NCBI GenBank assembly: GCA_020633235.1
Contig: JACKEA010000001.1
Coordinates: 1,860,001 to 1,924,000 of the forward strand
DNA: 64,000 bases
From: Polyangiaceae bacterium
Lineage (GTDB): Bacteria > Myxococcota_A > Polyangia > Polyangiales > Polyangiaceae
Direction of reading: 5' to 3'
The translations under genes were made by a program, and so were the position numbers. The notes below the pieces were generated by a model, which saw nothing but the letters and a program-made list of their open reading frames with translations, did no database searches and was not told the origin of the DNA. Position 1 is the stretch's first letter. Every line of letters starts with the position of its first letter. Shown here one piece after another: positions 17,718-26,115 of the stretch.

Positions 17718-18752
17718 ATGCGCATTCGTCTCTTGCTCTTGGCTTTGGCGGTCTCGGGGTGCTCCGGGGGTGGGGAAGGCGTGGACAGCGTCGCTTCCGG
17801 CATCCTCGGTGGAACGGCGGACACGGATCACCCCGCGGTGATGGCCACTGGGCATCAGGTGGGCGTCGGTCAGTACTGCACCGGATATCTGATCATGCCG
17901 GATCTCGTGCTCACTGCGCACCACTGCACGGCGGATCCCGCGACGCTTCCGTCCACGGTGTGCACGCCGACCGCGTTGATGCCCCCGTCGCTTCCAGCCA
18001 GTGACATCCTGGTGGTCGCCGGTCCGTCCAGCGCCAGCTCCGCCTCGATCTACCCGGTTGCCGAAGTGCATGACGTGCCCAATCGCGACAGCAGTACCTT
18101 GTGCGGCAACGACATGGCCGTGCTCCAGCTGAAGCAGCCCGTGACGGGCGTGGAGCCCATCGCGCTGCGCATGGACGCCGCGCCCGAGGTCGGCGAAACG
18201 CTGTCCGTCGTCGGCTACGGACAGACGGATCTTTCGGATCCGAACAGCTTTGGGGATCGCCACGCGCTATCGGGCGTGCACGTGGATCACGTGGGCTACG
18301 AAGAAGGACCGAACGGCGCGTACACCGTGGAGGGCGAGTTCACGGTGGACACTGGGCCCTGCGCCGGAGACTCGGGCGGGCCGGCCTTCGCCGCGGACGG
18401 CCGCGCCGTTGGCGTGATGTCGCGCGGCTCCAAGAGCAGCTGTCAGCACATGGTGTATTCGCGCGTGGACGCCCACGCCGAGTGGCTCGAGAGCTTGGCC
18501 CGAGATTCCGCCGACCGCCTCGCCGTCGATCCACCGAGCTGGGCAGAGGCCGGCGCCGCCGGAGCTGCGGGCGCTGCCGGAGCGGCGGGCAGTGGCGGTG
18601 CGGCGGGCAGCGCCGGAGCTCCGCCGAGCTCGGGCGGAGCGTCCGAAGATAGCGGCTGCTCCGTACGCGCGCCGGCCCGCGGCCAAACATCGGCGGCCCT
18701 GCTCGCGCTGATGGCTGCGGTGCTGCGCCTGCGGCTCCGCCGTCGCGCGTAG
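17718..18752 (+). CDS. Secreted trypsin-like serine protease with MYXO-CTERM-like tail
   Basis: A 344-residue S1-family protease. The signal peptide ends in VSGC (Cys15). The catalytic triad is visible as His69 (LTAHHC), Asp132 (GNDMAVLQL) and Ser219 (GPCAGDSGGP). After the protease domain comes an Ala/Gly linker (about 275-310). The tail has SGCSVR, a short hydrophobic segment and an Arg-rich end (RLRLRRRA), as in the MYXO-CTERM signal that anchors proteins at the myxobacterial surface. A TTG start 12 bases upstream is possible, but ATG 17718 gives the cleaner signal peptide. Confidence 0.88.
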   Translation: MRIRLLLLALAVSGCSGGGEGVDSVASGILGGTADTDHPAVMATGHQVGVGQYCTGYLIMPDLVLTAHHCTADPATLPSTVCTPTALMPPSLPASDILVVAGPSSASSASIYPVAEVHDVPNRDSSTLCGNDMAVLQLKQPVTGVEPIALRMDAAPEVGETLSVVGYGQTDLSDPNSFGDRHALSGVHVDHVGYEEGPNGAYTVEGEFTVDTGPCAGDSGGPAFAADGRAVGVMSRGSKSSCQHMVYSRVDAHAEWLESLARDSADRLAVDPPSWAEAGAAGAAGAAGAAGSGGAAGSAGAPPSSGGASEDSGCSVRAPARGQTSAALLALMAAVLRLRLRRRA

Positions 18753-18784
18753 CGCGCCGCCCGCGTTCGACTATCCTTGCGGTG

Positions 18785-19975
18785 ATGTCGTCGGGGGTTG
18801 CCCGTGTTCTGCTCGCCATTTCGATCGCCACGGCGTCGTGTCGTTCGGAGAAATCATCGGAGCCTGTGCGCCCCGCGACGAGCTCGACTGGGAGCACCGT
18901 GATGAAGTCGAAGTTTGCCGAGGGCGACCGCGTGGTCGCCGATCCGCATGGCCTCGGAAGGATTGGCCCCACGCGGGTCGACAAGGGCGAGACGTATGTC
19001 GCGGTCAAGCTCGACGTTGGCAAGACCTTGTTTCTGCCTGCGGCGAAGCTGGACGAGAGCGTGCGCGCACTGATGTCGAAGGCCGAGGCGGAGCGTCTCC
19101 TGTCTGAGCTACGCGCGCCGCCCGAGCCCTTGGACGCCCGTCGCCTCGACGAACGCGTGGTGGACGCCAAGCGAGCGCTCGTCAAGGGAAGCGCCCCCGA
19201 GCGTGCTCGAGCGCTTCGCGCCTTGTACGGGTCCAAGTACCGCCTTTCGCGCGCGGAGCAGCGCCTCGTTGCCATGTTCGAGATGGCGCTGCTGGCGGAG
19301 ATCGCCGAGGTCGTCGGCGTCCCCGCCGAGCGTCTCGGACGCGAGCTGCACGCCGCCTATCCAGCCTTTGCCGAAGCGGCTCCGAGCCGCCCCGAGGAAC
19401 CGCCGCCGGCAGCGCCGAAGCCGCCCATCGTCGTACCCGGCTACGAATATCTGGGCGCCTTCCAGCTGGAGGGCGAGCGCCTGGCAATCGGGGATCCCCC
19501 CTATACCCGCTCGCGGAACGACCCGGCCAAGACCACAGTGGCGGGCGCACGCCGGAACACGCTCGTGAGCGCCAAAAAGGGACGCTGGCACGGCTTCATT
19601 CACCCCGGCGCGGAGGGACGACCGGGAGCGCTCTTCGCCGTACACGAGGAGCGACTGAAGACCTTCGTTCGCGACGCCGCAAAGCTGAGGCCCATCGCCC
19701 AGCTGCGGGTAGATGGCGGACAGATGGCCGTTGTCGATGCCGCCGTGCGGGACGACGAGAGCTACCAGGACGCCATGAGCTTTCGGATGAGCTCGAACGG
19801 TCTGGTGCGCGACCGCGGCTGCATGAGCGAGTCTGGCTTTGGTGACGGCGTGTACGTGGCCAGCGCGCTCACCGAGGGCGGCGTGGCGCTGATTGTCGGC
19901 GTGGACTTCGCCGCCGAAGGCGTGCCGCCGGGGTTGAAGAACGCGCCGCCGGGCACGCAGCTCGGCCGTCATTGA
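18785..19975 (+). CDS. CarD/CdnL-like domain protein with C-terminal DUF4241-like domain, possible lipoprotein
   Basis: From ATG 18785 the product has 396 residues with a short hydrophobic segment and lipobox ATASC, then a Ser/Pro linker. A stretch resembling the CarD/CdnL/TRCF RNA-polymerase-interaction domain follows (KFAEGDRVVADPHGLGRI) with the helical C-terminal half of CdnL. The last part (about 220-390) resembles DUF4241 (GQMAVVDA and nearby). A second start, ATG 18902 with GGGAG seven bases upstream, would give a cytoplasmic protein beginning MKSKFAEGDR. The upstream start has no visible ribosome site. A transcription-type domain behind an export signal would be odd, so the choice of start decides what this protein is. 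Both domain calls are from appearance only. Confidence 0.6.
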   Translation: MSSGVARVLLAISIATASCRSEKSSEPVRPATSSTGSTVMKSKFAEGDRVVADPHGLGRIGPTRVDKGETYVAVKLDVGKTLFLPAAKLDESVRALMSKAEAERLLSELRAPPEPLDARRLDERVVDAKRALVKGSAPERARALRALYGSKYRLSRAEQRLVAMFEMALLAEIAEVVGVPAERLGRELHAAYPAFAEAAPSRPEEPPPAAPKPPIVVPGYEYLGAFQLEGERLAIGDPPYTRSRNDPAKTTVAGARRNTLVSAKKGRWHGFIHPGAEGRPGALFAVHEERLKTFVRDAAKLRPIAQLRVDGGQMAVVDAAVRDDESYQDAMSFRMSSNGLVRDRGCMSESGFGDGVYVASALTEGGVALIVGVDFAAEGVPPGLKNAPPGTQLGRH

Positions 19976-19982
19976 CGTGCGG

Positions 19983-20044
19983 TTCGCGACGGGCATCGCG
20001 CCGGACCAACATCATTTCGATCCTCATGTTGGTCCGGCGCGGAA
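19983..20044. repeat. Dispersed palindrome, complete copy 4 (B-A arms, best preserved)
   Basis: Perfect 15-base arms GCGCCGGACCAACAT (19998-20012) and ATGTTGGTCCGGCGC (20026-20040) around a 13-base loop. The left arm has the B tail with stem CGCGA/TCGCG. It separates convergent genes and lies 7 bases from one stop codon and 1 base from the other. Confidence 0.9.
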
Positions 20045-20045
20045 G

Positions 20046-20900
20046 CTAGCGGTCGAGCTGGTGCAGCAATAGGGAATTCCCCTCGGAGTCGAGACACATG
20101 CGCATGGTGCAGTGCGGACCGCGCACGACTTCGCCCAAGAGCGTCACGCCTTCGCGCGCGAGGTGCGCCATCAAGGCTTCGATGTCCGTCACTTCCAGGG
20201 CGATGGTGCCGCCGGCGGACTGGCTCGGCGCGTCCCCCGTGGTGTTCGTGAGGGCGAGGCAGCCGCCGCCGGGAAGATCGTACTCGACCCAGTGCTTCTC
20301 GCCGAAGTTGCCGGCCATGGCGCAGGTGAGGCCAAGGGTGTTCTCATAGAAGCCGCGCGCCCGGGCGACGTCCTTCACGGGATACATGGTGAAGGCGATC
20401 TTTTGGACCGCGGGGAGCGCCGTGGACAGCGACGGATTCGCTGCGAGCACGCGTTCCAGCGCTTGGTAGCTCTGTTCGGCACCGGTTTCCATGCCCGAGT
20501 GCAGCATGCCGTCACGCTCCTCCACGGTGTGGAACTGAGACACGCTCACGAGCTTGGTGCGGCCGTCGCCCAAGTCTTCGAGGGTCATGGTGTTGATCGC
20601 CACGTGGCCGGGCATGCCGTCCCACTCGAAGGTCGCTACCAGGCGCTCGGGAGGGGACACCTCGCGATAGCGCCCCTCGAAGCCTTGCTTGCCCTGGGGC
20701 GTGTGCTCCACGTAGCGCCAATGGCCGCCGGGCTCCACCACCATGCGTTCGATGACCAGCTTGTTGCCGCGGCCCCACCACTGCGCGAGCAGCGCGGGCT
20801 CCGTGAGCGCGCGCCATACGCGTTCGCGAGATGCGGACAGGATGCGCTCGAGACGGATTTCACGATCGCTCGGCGTGCTGACGGAGAGGGCGTTCTTCAT
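20046..20900 (-). CDS. Fusion of an AHSA1/SRPBCC domain with a VOC domain
   Basis: A 284-residue two-domain protein. Residues about 10-145 are an AHSA1-type START/SRPBCC domain (REIRLERILSASRERVWRAL, later QWWGRG and HVAINTMTLEDLGDGRTKL). Residues about 160-284 are a VOC domain (YPVKDVARARGFYENTLGL to MCLDSEGNSLLLHQ). Each half occurs separately near ArsR regulators in many bacteria, so the fusion is informative. Substrate is unknown. ATG 20900 has AAGGA nine bases upstream; ATG 20909 overlaps the arsR stop (ATGA) and is the alternative. It is co-transcribed with the ArsR gene. Confidence 0.82.
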   Translation of the reverse strand: MKNALSVSTPSDREIRLERILSASRERVWRALTEPALLAQWWGRGNKLVIERMVVEPGGHWRYVEHTPQGKQGFEGRYREVSPPERLVATFEWDGMPGHVAINTMTLEDLGDGRTKLVSVSQFHTVEERDGMLHSGMETGAEQSYQALERVLAANPSLSTALPAVQKIAFTMYPVKDVARARGFYENTLGLTCAMAGNFGEKHWVEYDLPGGGCLALTNTTGDAPSQSAGGTIALEVTDIEALMAHLAREGVTLLGEVVRGPHCTMRMCLDSEGNSLLLHQLDR

Positions 20901-20905
20901 GGGCG

Positions 20906-21238
20906 TCATTCCTTGGTTCGTTCGAGAAACGCTTCCAGGCTGTCCAGGCGTTCCGCGAGCATTTGGCGGTAATGCTCGATCCACTCGCCCTCGCGCTCGA
21001 GGCGGCGGGGACCGAGGCGACAGGTTCTGACGCGGCCCACCTTCCGAGAGGTGACGAGGCCCGCCCGCTCGAGCACGCCAACGTGCTTCTTCATGCCCGT
21101 GAGGGTCATGCCGAAGCGCTCCGCGAGCTGCGTGATGGAGGCGTCGTCCTTGCCGAGCTGCTCCAGGATCCCGCGGCGGGTGGCGTCGGAAAGCGCTGAG
21201 AATCCTGCGTCCAGCGCAGCTGGAGAATACTGAACCAT
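20906..21238 (-). CDS. ArsR-family winged-helix repressor
   Basis: A 110-residue ArsR/SmtB-type regulator (SDATRRGILEQL, helix-turn-helix around TQLAERFGMTLTGMKKHVGVLERAGLV). It lacks the ELCVC metal motif, so it is the metal-independent sort usually paired with AHSA1-domain proteins. A 10-base perfect inverted repeat overlaps its start codon, which implies autorepression. It overlaps the downstream fusion gene. Confidence 0.88.
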   Translation of the reverse strand: MVQYSPAALDAGFSALSDATRRGILEQLGKDDASITQLAERFGMTLTGMKKHVGVLERAGLVTSRKVGRVRTCRLGPRRLEREGEWIEHYRQMLAERLDSLEAFLERTKE

Positions 21239-21250
21239 AGGGTTCAGTAT
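21227..21250. promoter_or_regulatory. ArsR operator, perfect inverted repeat over the start codon
   Basis: ATACTGAACC and GGTTCAGTAT are perfect 10-base arms with a 4-base spacer. The repeat covers the ArsR start codon (21236-21238). Binding there by the encoded repressor would block its own expression and that of the fusion gene. Confidence 0.75.
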
Positions 21251-21330
21251 GGGCCCGCGCGGTGGCCAGCGTCAAGGGGCAGCGCGGAGCCGGGCGCGCG
21301 GTCGCCCAGCTCTGCGTGCTCACGGCTTCG

Positions 21331-21765
21331 TCACGAGCCCTTCTGGCGCTCGGCGTCGGCGCGGATGCGCGCCTCGTGCTCCTGGAGCTCCGGCGTGAAG
21401 GCCTCGCCGAAGTCTTCCGGCTCGAAAAGGGGACGGAGCTCGAGCTCCGCTTCCTCCCCCGGCATCGGCTCGGGGCAGCGGCGGGCCCACTCCAGCGCCT
21501 CGTCCATCGAGCGCACCTGCCAGATCCAAAACCCGGCCACGAGCTCCTTGGTCTCCGCGAAGGGGCCGTCGATGACCGTCTTCTTCCCACCGCCCATCCG
21601 CACGCGCTTGCCCTTGCTGCTCGGATGCAGGCCGTCCCCGGCCAGCAGGATCCCTGCCTTCACCAGCTCTTCGTTGAACTGGAGCATCGCCGCGAGCAGC
21701 TCCTGGCCAGGCATCACGCCGGCTTCGCTGTTCTTGGTTGCCTTCACCATGACCATGACCTTCAT
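21331..21765 (-). CDS. DGPF (YCII-related) domain protein
   Basis: A 144-residue YCII-family protein starting MKVMVMVKATKNSEAG with the signature DGPFAETKELVAGFWIWQV. It ends in a charged helix. No ECF sigma gene adjoins this copy; instead it precedes the ArsR/SRPBCC-VOC pair on the same strand, a common grouping. Function is unknown. Confidence 0.85.
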   Translation of the reverse strand: MKVMVMVKATKNSEAGVMPGQELLAAMLQFNEELVKAGILLAGDGLHPSSKGKRVRMGGGKKTVIDGPFAETKELVAGFWIWQVRSMDEALEWARRCPEPMPGEEAELELRPLFEPEDFGEAFTPELQEHEARIRADAERQKGS

Positions 21766-21882
21766 CGTAGTTCCCTTCTGCTCTCGGGCATTTCGCCCGC
21801 TTTCACGGAGACGACAATCCGCGAAGGTCCAGATCGACGGGGCGGCTGACTCTTTTTTCGAGGCGAGGCGAAATCGCCGAAA

Positions 21883-22467
21883 TCATTCGTAGCTCTGCCC
21901 CGCCTCCAGGAAATCCGTGAGCTCCTCCCAGCTCAGGAGCGGCAGCTCGACCGTTGGCTCCTGGAGGTCTCGGGGATCCGCGGCCACGAGGTTCCCGGCG
22001 GCGTCCAGTGTGGCCACGGGGCCGGGTACGAGCATTCGGCCGGTGTCGTCGCCCTCCTCCCAGCCCCCGAAGCTGCCGGCCATGGCGCACTCGAGGTAGC
22101 TGCAGGGATCGAAGTTGTACCAGTACGCCCCGCTGGGCGCGGACACGCCGAAGTAGCGGTACTCGTCGTCGAAGGTGCCGGCGTCGCGCATCTCCTTCAG
22201 ATCGCGGATCTGCGCGCTGATGCGAGCGTCCCACGGAGCGAAGGACTCCGCGGGCGTCGGCCGCACCGTCGGAGCTGCGTCCTCGAACGCCGCCGCCAAG
22301 AGCGCCGCGAAGCGAGCGGGGCTGAGGCCGGGCTCGCGCGCCGCTGCGCGCGCATGAGCGCGGAGCCGCTCGAGATAGTCTTCCAGCTGAGGACGCTCCT
22401 TCGCGTGCCGCTTCGTCAGCGCCGCCACGAAACGGTACAGATCTCGGTTGGTGCGAATGTCAGACAT
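21883..22467 (-). CDS. Hypothetical protein overlapping an upstream small gene
   Basis: A 194-residue soluble protein that I do not recognise. The first half is helical and charged (RDLYRFVAALTKRHAKERPQ). The second half has strands with aromatic and acidic residues (FGVSAPSGAYWYNFDPCSYLE, FGGWEEGDDTG). No signal peptide or membrane segment is present. Its start overlaps the end of the 91-residue gene upstream by 8 bases, so the two are translated together. Confidence 0.65.
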   Translation of the reverse strand: MSDIRTNRDLYRFVAALTKRHAKERPQLEDYLERLRAHARAAAREPGLSPARFAALLAAAFEDAAPTVRPTPAESFAPWDARISAQIRDLKEMRDAGTFDDEYRYFGVSAPSGAYWYNFDPCSYLECAMAGSFGGWEEGDDTGRMLVPGPVATLDAAGNLVAADPRDLQEPTVELPLLSWEELTDFLEAGQSYE

Positions 22468-22735
22468 GGTCGAAGGCGTCCAGCTTCAAATCCGAAACCA
22501 GACCGCGCTGCTCTGCCTCCCGGAGAAGCCACTGCGGAGCGAGGCCCAGGTCTTGGAGCAGGGAGCGCTCCTCCGAGGTGCAGCCATTGAGCTCAGCGAG
22601 CGCGTCCGCGGTTTGGGATACGGCCCTGGAATGGACGCCGGCGTTGGGCAACGCGTGCCGTCGCGGATTCAGGGTCACGGTGTGGAGCCGCTCGAAGCGG
22701 GCTTGGAATTCGATGTGGTTCTGTAGGTCTTGCAT
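22460..22735 (-). CDS. Small hypothetical protein, first gene of a two-gene unit
   Basis: A 91-residue protein with a helical composition (MQDLQNHIEFQARFERLHTV, LREAEQRGLVSDLKLDAFD). No known motif is visible. It overlaps the next gene by 8 bases and diverges from a LysR gene. The overlap and size recall small two-gene regulatory or toxin-antitoxin units, but neither protein shows a family signature. Confidence 0.55.
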   Translation of the reverse strand: MQDLQNHIEFQARFERLHTVTLNPRRHALPNAGVHSRAVSQTADALAELNGCTSEERSLLQDLGLAPQWLLREAEQRGLVSDLKLDAFDHV

Positions 22736-22822
22736 GTTTTTTCCAAGACCAAGCTAAGTCCAGTGGGTATCAGTCAGAACTTGTGATTTCATAGTAGCTA
22801 TAGTCATAGGTTATAGTTGGGC

Positions 22823-23686
22823 GTGAGCTACGACGTTCTCCTGTCTTTCGTGGTGTTTGCCGAGCACCTGAACTTCACCCGCGCCGCGAAGGAGCTGCAC
22901 ATCACCCAGCCCGCGCTCCACGCGCAGATCCGAAAGCTCGCCGAGAGCGTGGGCGTCGCCCTCTATCGCCGGCGCGGACGGGAGCTGGTGCTCACGGACG
23001 AGGGACGGAAGCTGGCGAGCTTCGGGCGCGAGATGTCGGTGCGCGGGCGGGAGGTCCTTTCGGAGCTCCGTGGACGGCGCGAGCGGGGTCCGGTGGTCCT
23101 CGCGTCCGGCCAGGGCGCCTATCGCTACCTGCTCGGAGCAGCCATCAGGCGCTTCCCGAAGGATCGCTGGCCGCTCCGGGCGGTGAGCATGTCGGCGCCA
23201 GAGACCGTGGACGCGTTGCGGGATGCCCGCGCCGACGTCGGCGTCGCGGCCCTTCGCGTTGCGCCGGAAGACCTCGACGTTCGCGAGGTGCGCAGCGTTG
23301 GTCAGCTCGTCGTCGTTCCCCGCGGCCATCGCTTGGCCCGGCGCCGCAAGCTGAGCTGCGCGGATCTGGACGGCGAGAACGTGGTCGCCGCGCCGGCCGG
23401 AAGTCCCCACCGGGTGATGCTCGAGCAAGCGCTGGTGACGGCCGGGGCGCGCTGGAACGTGGCAGTGGAGGCGACCGGCTGGGACTTGATGCTGCAGTTC
23501 GCGCGCTACGGCCTGGGGATCGCCGTGGTCAACGACTTCTGCCCGGTTCCGCGGGGATTTACGGGCATACCGCTGGCGGGAGCTCCGGCCATTTCCTACT
23601 TCGTGCTGACGCGCCGAAGCCTTCGGCACAGCGGCGCCGACGCTCTCGCGCAGCTGATCCTGGAGACGGCAGAGAGATCGATCTAA
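22823..23686 (+). CDS. LysR-family transcriptional regulator
   Basis: A LysR regulator of about 287 residues. The N-terminal helix-turn-helix is clear (LLSFVVFAEHLNFTRAAKEL, HITQPALHAQIRKL), followed by a periplasmic-binding-like effector domain. The start is a GTG at 22823. The upstream 87 bases are AT-rich with ATAGT/CTATAG repeats where a LysR site would be expected. Its target may be the ArsC/Spx-like gene immediately downstream or the divergent small-protein pair. Confidence 0.88.
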   Translation: MSYDVLLSFVVFAEHLNFTRAAKELHITQPALHAQIRKLAESVGVALYRRRGRELVLTDEGRKLASFGREMSVRGREVLSELRGRRERGPVVLASGQGAYRYLLGAAIRRFPKDRWPLRAVSMSAPETVDALRDARADVGVAALRVAPEDLDVREVRSVGQLVVVPRGHRLARRRKLSCADLDGENVVAAPAGSPHRVMLEQALVTAGARWNVAVEATGWDLMLQFARYGLGIAVVNDFCPVPRGFTGIPLAGAPAISYFVLTRRSLRHSGADALAQLILETAERSI

Positions 23687-23695
23687 GAACGTCCC

Positions 23696-24052
23696 ATGGC
23701 GACGACCGTGTACCAATATCCCGGCTGCAGCACGTGTCGAAAGGCGCTCCGCTGGCTGGACGACGCAGGTGTTCCCTATCGCTCGGTGAACATCGTAGCG
23801 GCGCCGCCCTCGAAGGCGACGCTGAAGAAGGCGCTCACGCTCTCGGGATTGCCGCTCGGGAAGCTGTTCAATACGTCGGGCCAGAGCTACCGCGACGGTG
23901 GCTTCAAGACGAAGCTTGCCACCATGACGGAAGCTCAGGCCCTCGAGGCGCTGGCGAAGGACGGCAAGCTCATCAAGCGACCACTGGTGGTGGGAGACGG
24001 CTTTGTGCTGGTGGGATTTCGAGAGCCGGAGTGGAGCGCCGCCTTCGACTGA
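23696..24052 (+). CDS. ArsC/Spx-family thioredoxin-fold protein (YffB-like)
   Basis: A 118-residue ArsC-family protein. The redox motif CSTCRKA (Cys11 and Cys14) is at the N-terminus as in Spx and YffB, and the KRPLVVGDG loop follows late in the chain. True arsenate reductases have a CX5R-like arrangement, so glutathione-dependent arsenate reduction is less certain than a general ArsC/Spx fold. It starts 9 bases after the LysR gene and is probably co-transcribed. Confidence 0.82.
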   Translation: MATTVYQYPGCSTCRKALRWLDDAGVPYRSVNIVAAPPSKATLKKALTLSGLPLGKLFNTSGQSYRDGGFKTKLATMTEAQALEALAKDGKLIKRPLVVGDGFVLVGFREPEWSAAFD

Positions 24053-24063
24053 CGGGTTGGCGC

Positions 24064-24085
24064 GAGGTTCCGCGGCGGACCGACA
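24064..24085. repeat. Dispersed palindrome, single A arm (copy 5)
   Basis: GAGGTTCCGCGGCGGACCGACA, one arm only, 11 bases after a stop codon. The AAGGAG ribosome site of kptA follows six bases later, so the arm sits in the leader of that gene. Confidence 0.75.
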
Positions 24086-24107
24086 AAATCAAGGAGTACG
24101 GCAGGAC

Positions 24108-24659
24108 GTGGAGAACGGGCGGCGCGTGCGCCTCAGCAAGTTCCTGAGCTTCGTGCTCCGGCACCAGCCGGAAGCCGTGGGCCTCAGCCTCGATGCCGCG
24201 GGCTGGGTCGAGGTGGACGCGCTGCTCCGGGCGTGCGCGGAGCATGGACGGCGCATGAGCCCCGAGGATCTCGCGGAGGTGGTGCGTGAGAACGACAAGC
24301 AACGCTTCGCCTTCTCCGAGGACGGGTGCCGCATTCGCGCGAGCCAAGGCCACTCCACGGACGTGGCGCTCGGCTATGCCGAAGCGGAGCCGCCGGAGGT
24401 TTTGTTTCATGGAACCGTGGCACGGGCGCTTCCGTCGATTCGCGACAAGGGCCTCACGCGCATGAAGCGCCACCACGTGCATCTGTCTCCGGACGAAGCC
24501 ACGGCGAAGAGCGTGGGGGGGCGACGCGGTCGTCCGGTGGTGCTGCGCGTTCGGGCGCGGGAGATGCGCGCGGCGGGGCATGTCTTCTATCGGACGGACA
24601 ACGGCGTGTGGCTCACGGAGGCCGTGCCCTCGGCGTTCATCGACGGTCTGGAGGAGTGA
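24108..24659 (+). CDS. kptA: RNA 2'-phosphotransferase (Tpt1/KptA family)
   Basis: A 183-residue Tpt1/KptA protein. The family removes an internal 2'-phosphate from RNA using NAD+, forming ADP-ribose cyclic phosphate. The conserved LRHQPE, LFHGT, RHHVHLS and TDNGVWLTE motifs are all present. The bacterial role is unclear because bacteria usually lack the tRNA-splicing step that makes the substrate; RNA repair is one proposal. The GTG start has AAGGAG 11 bases upstream. It is one base from the next gene, a HEAT-repeat protein. Confidence 0.9.
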   Translation: MENGRRVRLSKFLSFVLRHQPEAVGLSLDAAGWVEVDALLRACAEHGRRMSPEDLAEVVRENDKQRFAFSEDGCRIRASQGHSTDVALGYAEAEPPEVLFHGTVARALPSIRDKGLTRMKRHHVHLSPDEATAKSVGGRRGRPVVLRVRAREMRAAGHVFYRTDNGVWLTEAVPSAFIDGLEE

Positions 24660-24660
24660 C

Positions 24661-26115
24661 GTGGATCTGCTAGACGGCGTGAGCGCGGTGGATTGGACGA
24701 GCTTCAAGCAGGAGAGCGGGGACGCTCCGCGGATCCCCACGCTGTTCGAGAAGCTCCTGGATGCGAAGGCGGCGGTCCGGAGCCGAGCGGCACAGGATCT
24801 CGCTCGCGCGTTGGTGCCCTACGACGGCTACGTTCGGGCGTACTTTCACGTGGGCCTCGAGGCGGTGCCCTTCGTTGCCCGGCTGGCAACGGCGCCGGAA
24901 AGCCCGGTGCGCGCGCCGATGCTGCGACTGCTCGGGGATCTCGCGGCGGGCAATCACCGTCGGCATCTCGAGCGCGGGTTCCATCTGGAGTTGCTCGACG
25001 ACGACGAAATCGGGCCGGGGCGTGAGGTGCACGCCGCGGTGGTCGCCGCGGTGGACGGTATCCTGCCGCAGTTGAGGGACTCGGATGCCGACGTGCGCGC
25101 GAGCGCGGCGTTCGCCCTGGCGTGGCTGCCCTCGGAAGCGCCGCGCAGCATCGACGCGCTGCTCGAGGGGTTGGCGTCGGAGAAGTCTCCGGCAAGCTCG
25201 TTGCTCGCGCTGGGCTACGTGGCGCGAGCCGCCGGTAGAGCGGACCTCGGGCGCGTGCTCCGAGCGCACACGCAGGACAAACCGCCAGCGGGCTACGCCG
25301 CGGTGCTCGGCGCGCTGCTCGCGGATCCCGACGGCATGGACGACCTGGAGGACACCGCCCTCGCGGGGCCGCCCAAGCCCGTGGTCAAAGGGCTCCCGTT
25401 CAACGGCGGCGCGTTGGGTCAGCTCGGACACTTCATCGTGTTGGGCGCTACCTGTGCGCGCTGCAGCTTGGCGCGGCATCTGCAGTTGGTGGACAAGGCG
25501 CGGCAGAATCACCCGGCGTGGTTGGCGCGCGTCGTGAGCTGGTCCGTGTTTCCGGCAGCCGGCAGTGACGGCGCCCGGCGCGCCGAGCTCTTGAATCCGC
25601 AGCAGATCTCGGAAGAAGCTCGGGGCGTGCTGCGCGATCTCGCCCGCGGCCTGAGCGCGCCACCTTCCGCCCCTGAGGCCCTTTTGGTCGCGGATTTCCA
25701 AGGGTTCGAGCCGGCGCGCCAGTACACGCTGTTTCGTCGCGTGGGGCTCTTCGGCAGCCGCGGTCACAACGAGCGCGCCCTGGGCCTCGAGCCGCCGGGC
25801 CCGCTGGATCGCGTGGTGGACGGCGCGCCGCTCTGGCACTGGCTCAGCAAGGCGCGCGACGAACGGATTTCCTTCGACGACTGGCGCGCGCGCGTCTCGG
25901 AAGACGAGCTGCTCGCCGTGTGCGAAGACGCCGCCGCGGTGCCGTTCGATTTGCACCAGGCGTACCCGCGCTCGGGAAGCTACGACGTGGTGCCCTTGGT
26001 GGAAGTGATCGAGCGAACGCTCGCTTCTCACCAGGTGCCGTCCGCCTTGGCGCAACGCTTCGCTCAGCTCCGAGCAAAGGCGACGGGACGCGGCACGCGC
26101 CCGTGGCCGTTCTAA
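24661..26115 (+). CDS. HEAT-repeat-like protein coupled to kptA
   Basis: A 484-residue soluble protein. Its N-terminal half has HEAT-like helical repeats (AAQDLARALVPYDGYVR, ASAAFALAWLPSEAP and similar). The C-terminal part carries no motif I know. It starts at a GTG one base after the kptA stop, so the two are translationally coupled. This may be a scaffold for an RNA-modifying or sensing function, but that is guesswork. Its stop codon overlaps that of the convergent HxlR gene. Confidence 0.75.
   Translation: MDLLDGVSAVDWTSFKQESGDAPRIPTLFEKLLDAKAAVRSRAAQDLARALVPYDGYVRAYFHVGLEAVPFVARLATAPESPVRAPMLRLLGDLAAGNHRRHLERGFHLELLDDDEIGPGREVHAAVVAAVDGILPQLRDSDADVRASAAFALAWLPSEAPRSIDALLEGLASEKSPASSLLALGYVARAAGRADLGRVLRAHTQDKPPAGYAAVLGALLADPDGMDDLEDTALAGPPKPVVKGLPFNGGALGQLGHFIVLGATCARCSLARHLQLVDKARQNHPAWLARVVSWSVFPAAGSDGARRAELLNPQQISEEARGVLRDLARGLSAPPSAPEALLVADFQGFEPARQYTLFRRVGLFGSRGHNERALGLEPPGPLDRVVDGAPLWHWLSKARDERISFDDWRARVSEDELLAVCEDAAAVPFDLHQAYPRSGSYDVVPLVEVIERTLASHQVPSALAQRFAQLRAKATGRGTRPWPF

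Noticed and set aside
21883..22735. The overlapping pair as a toxin-antitoxin module
   Set aside because: Neither protein shows a toxin or DNA-binding signature, and overlap alone is not enough.
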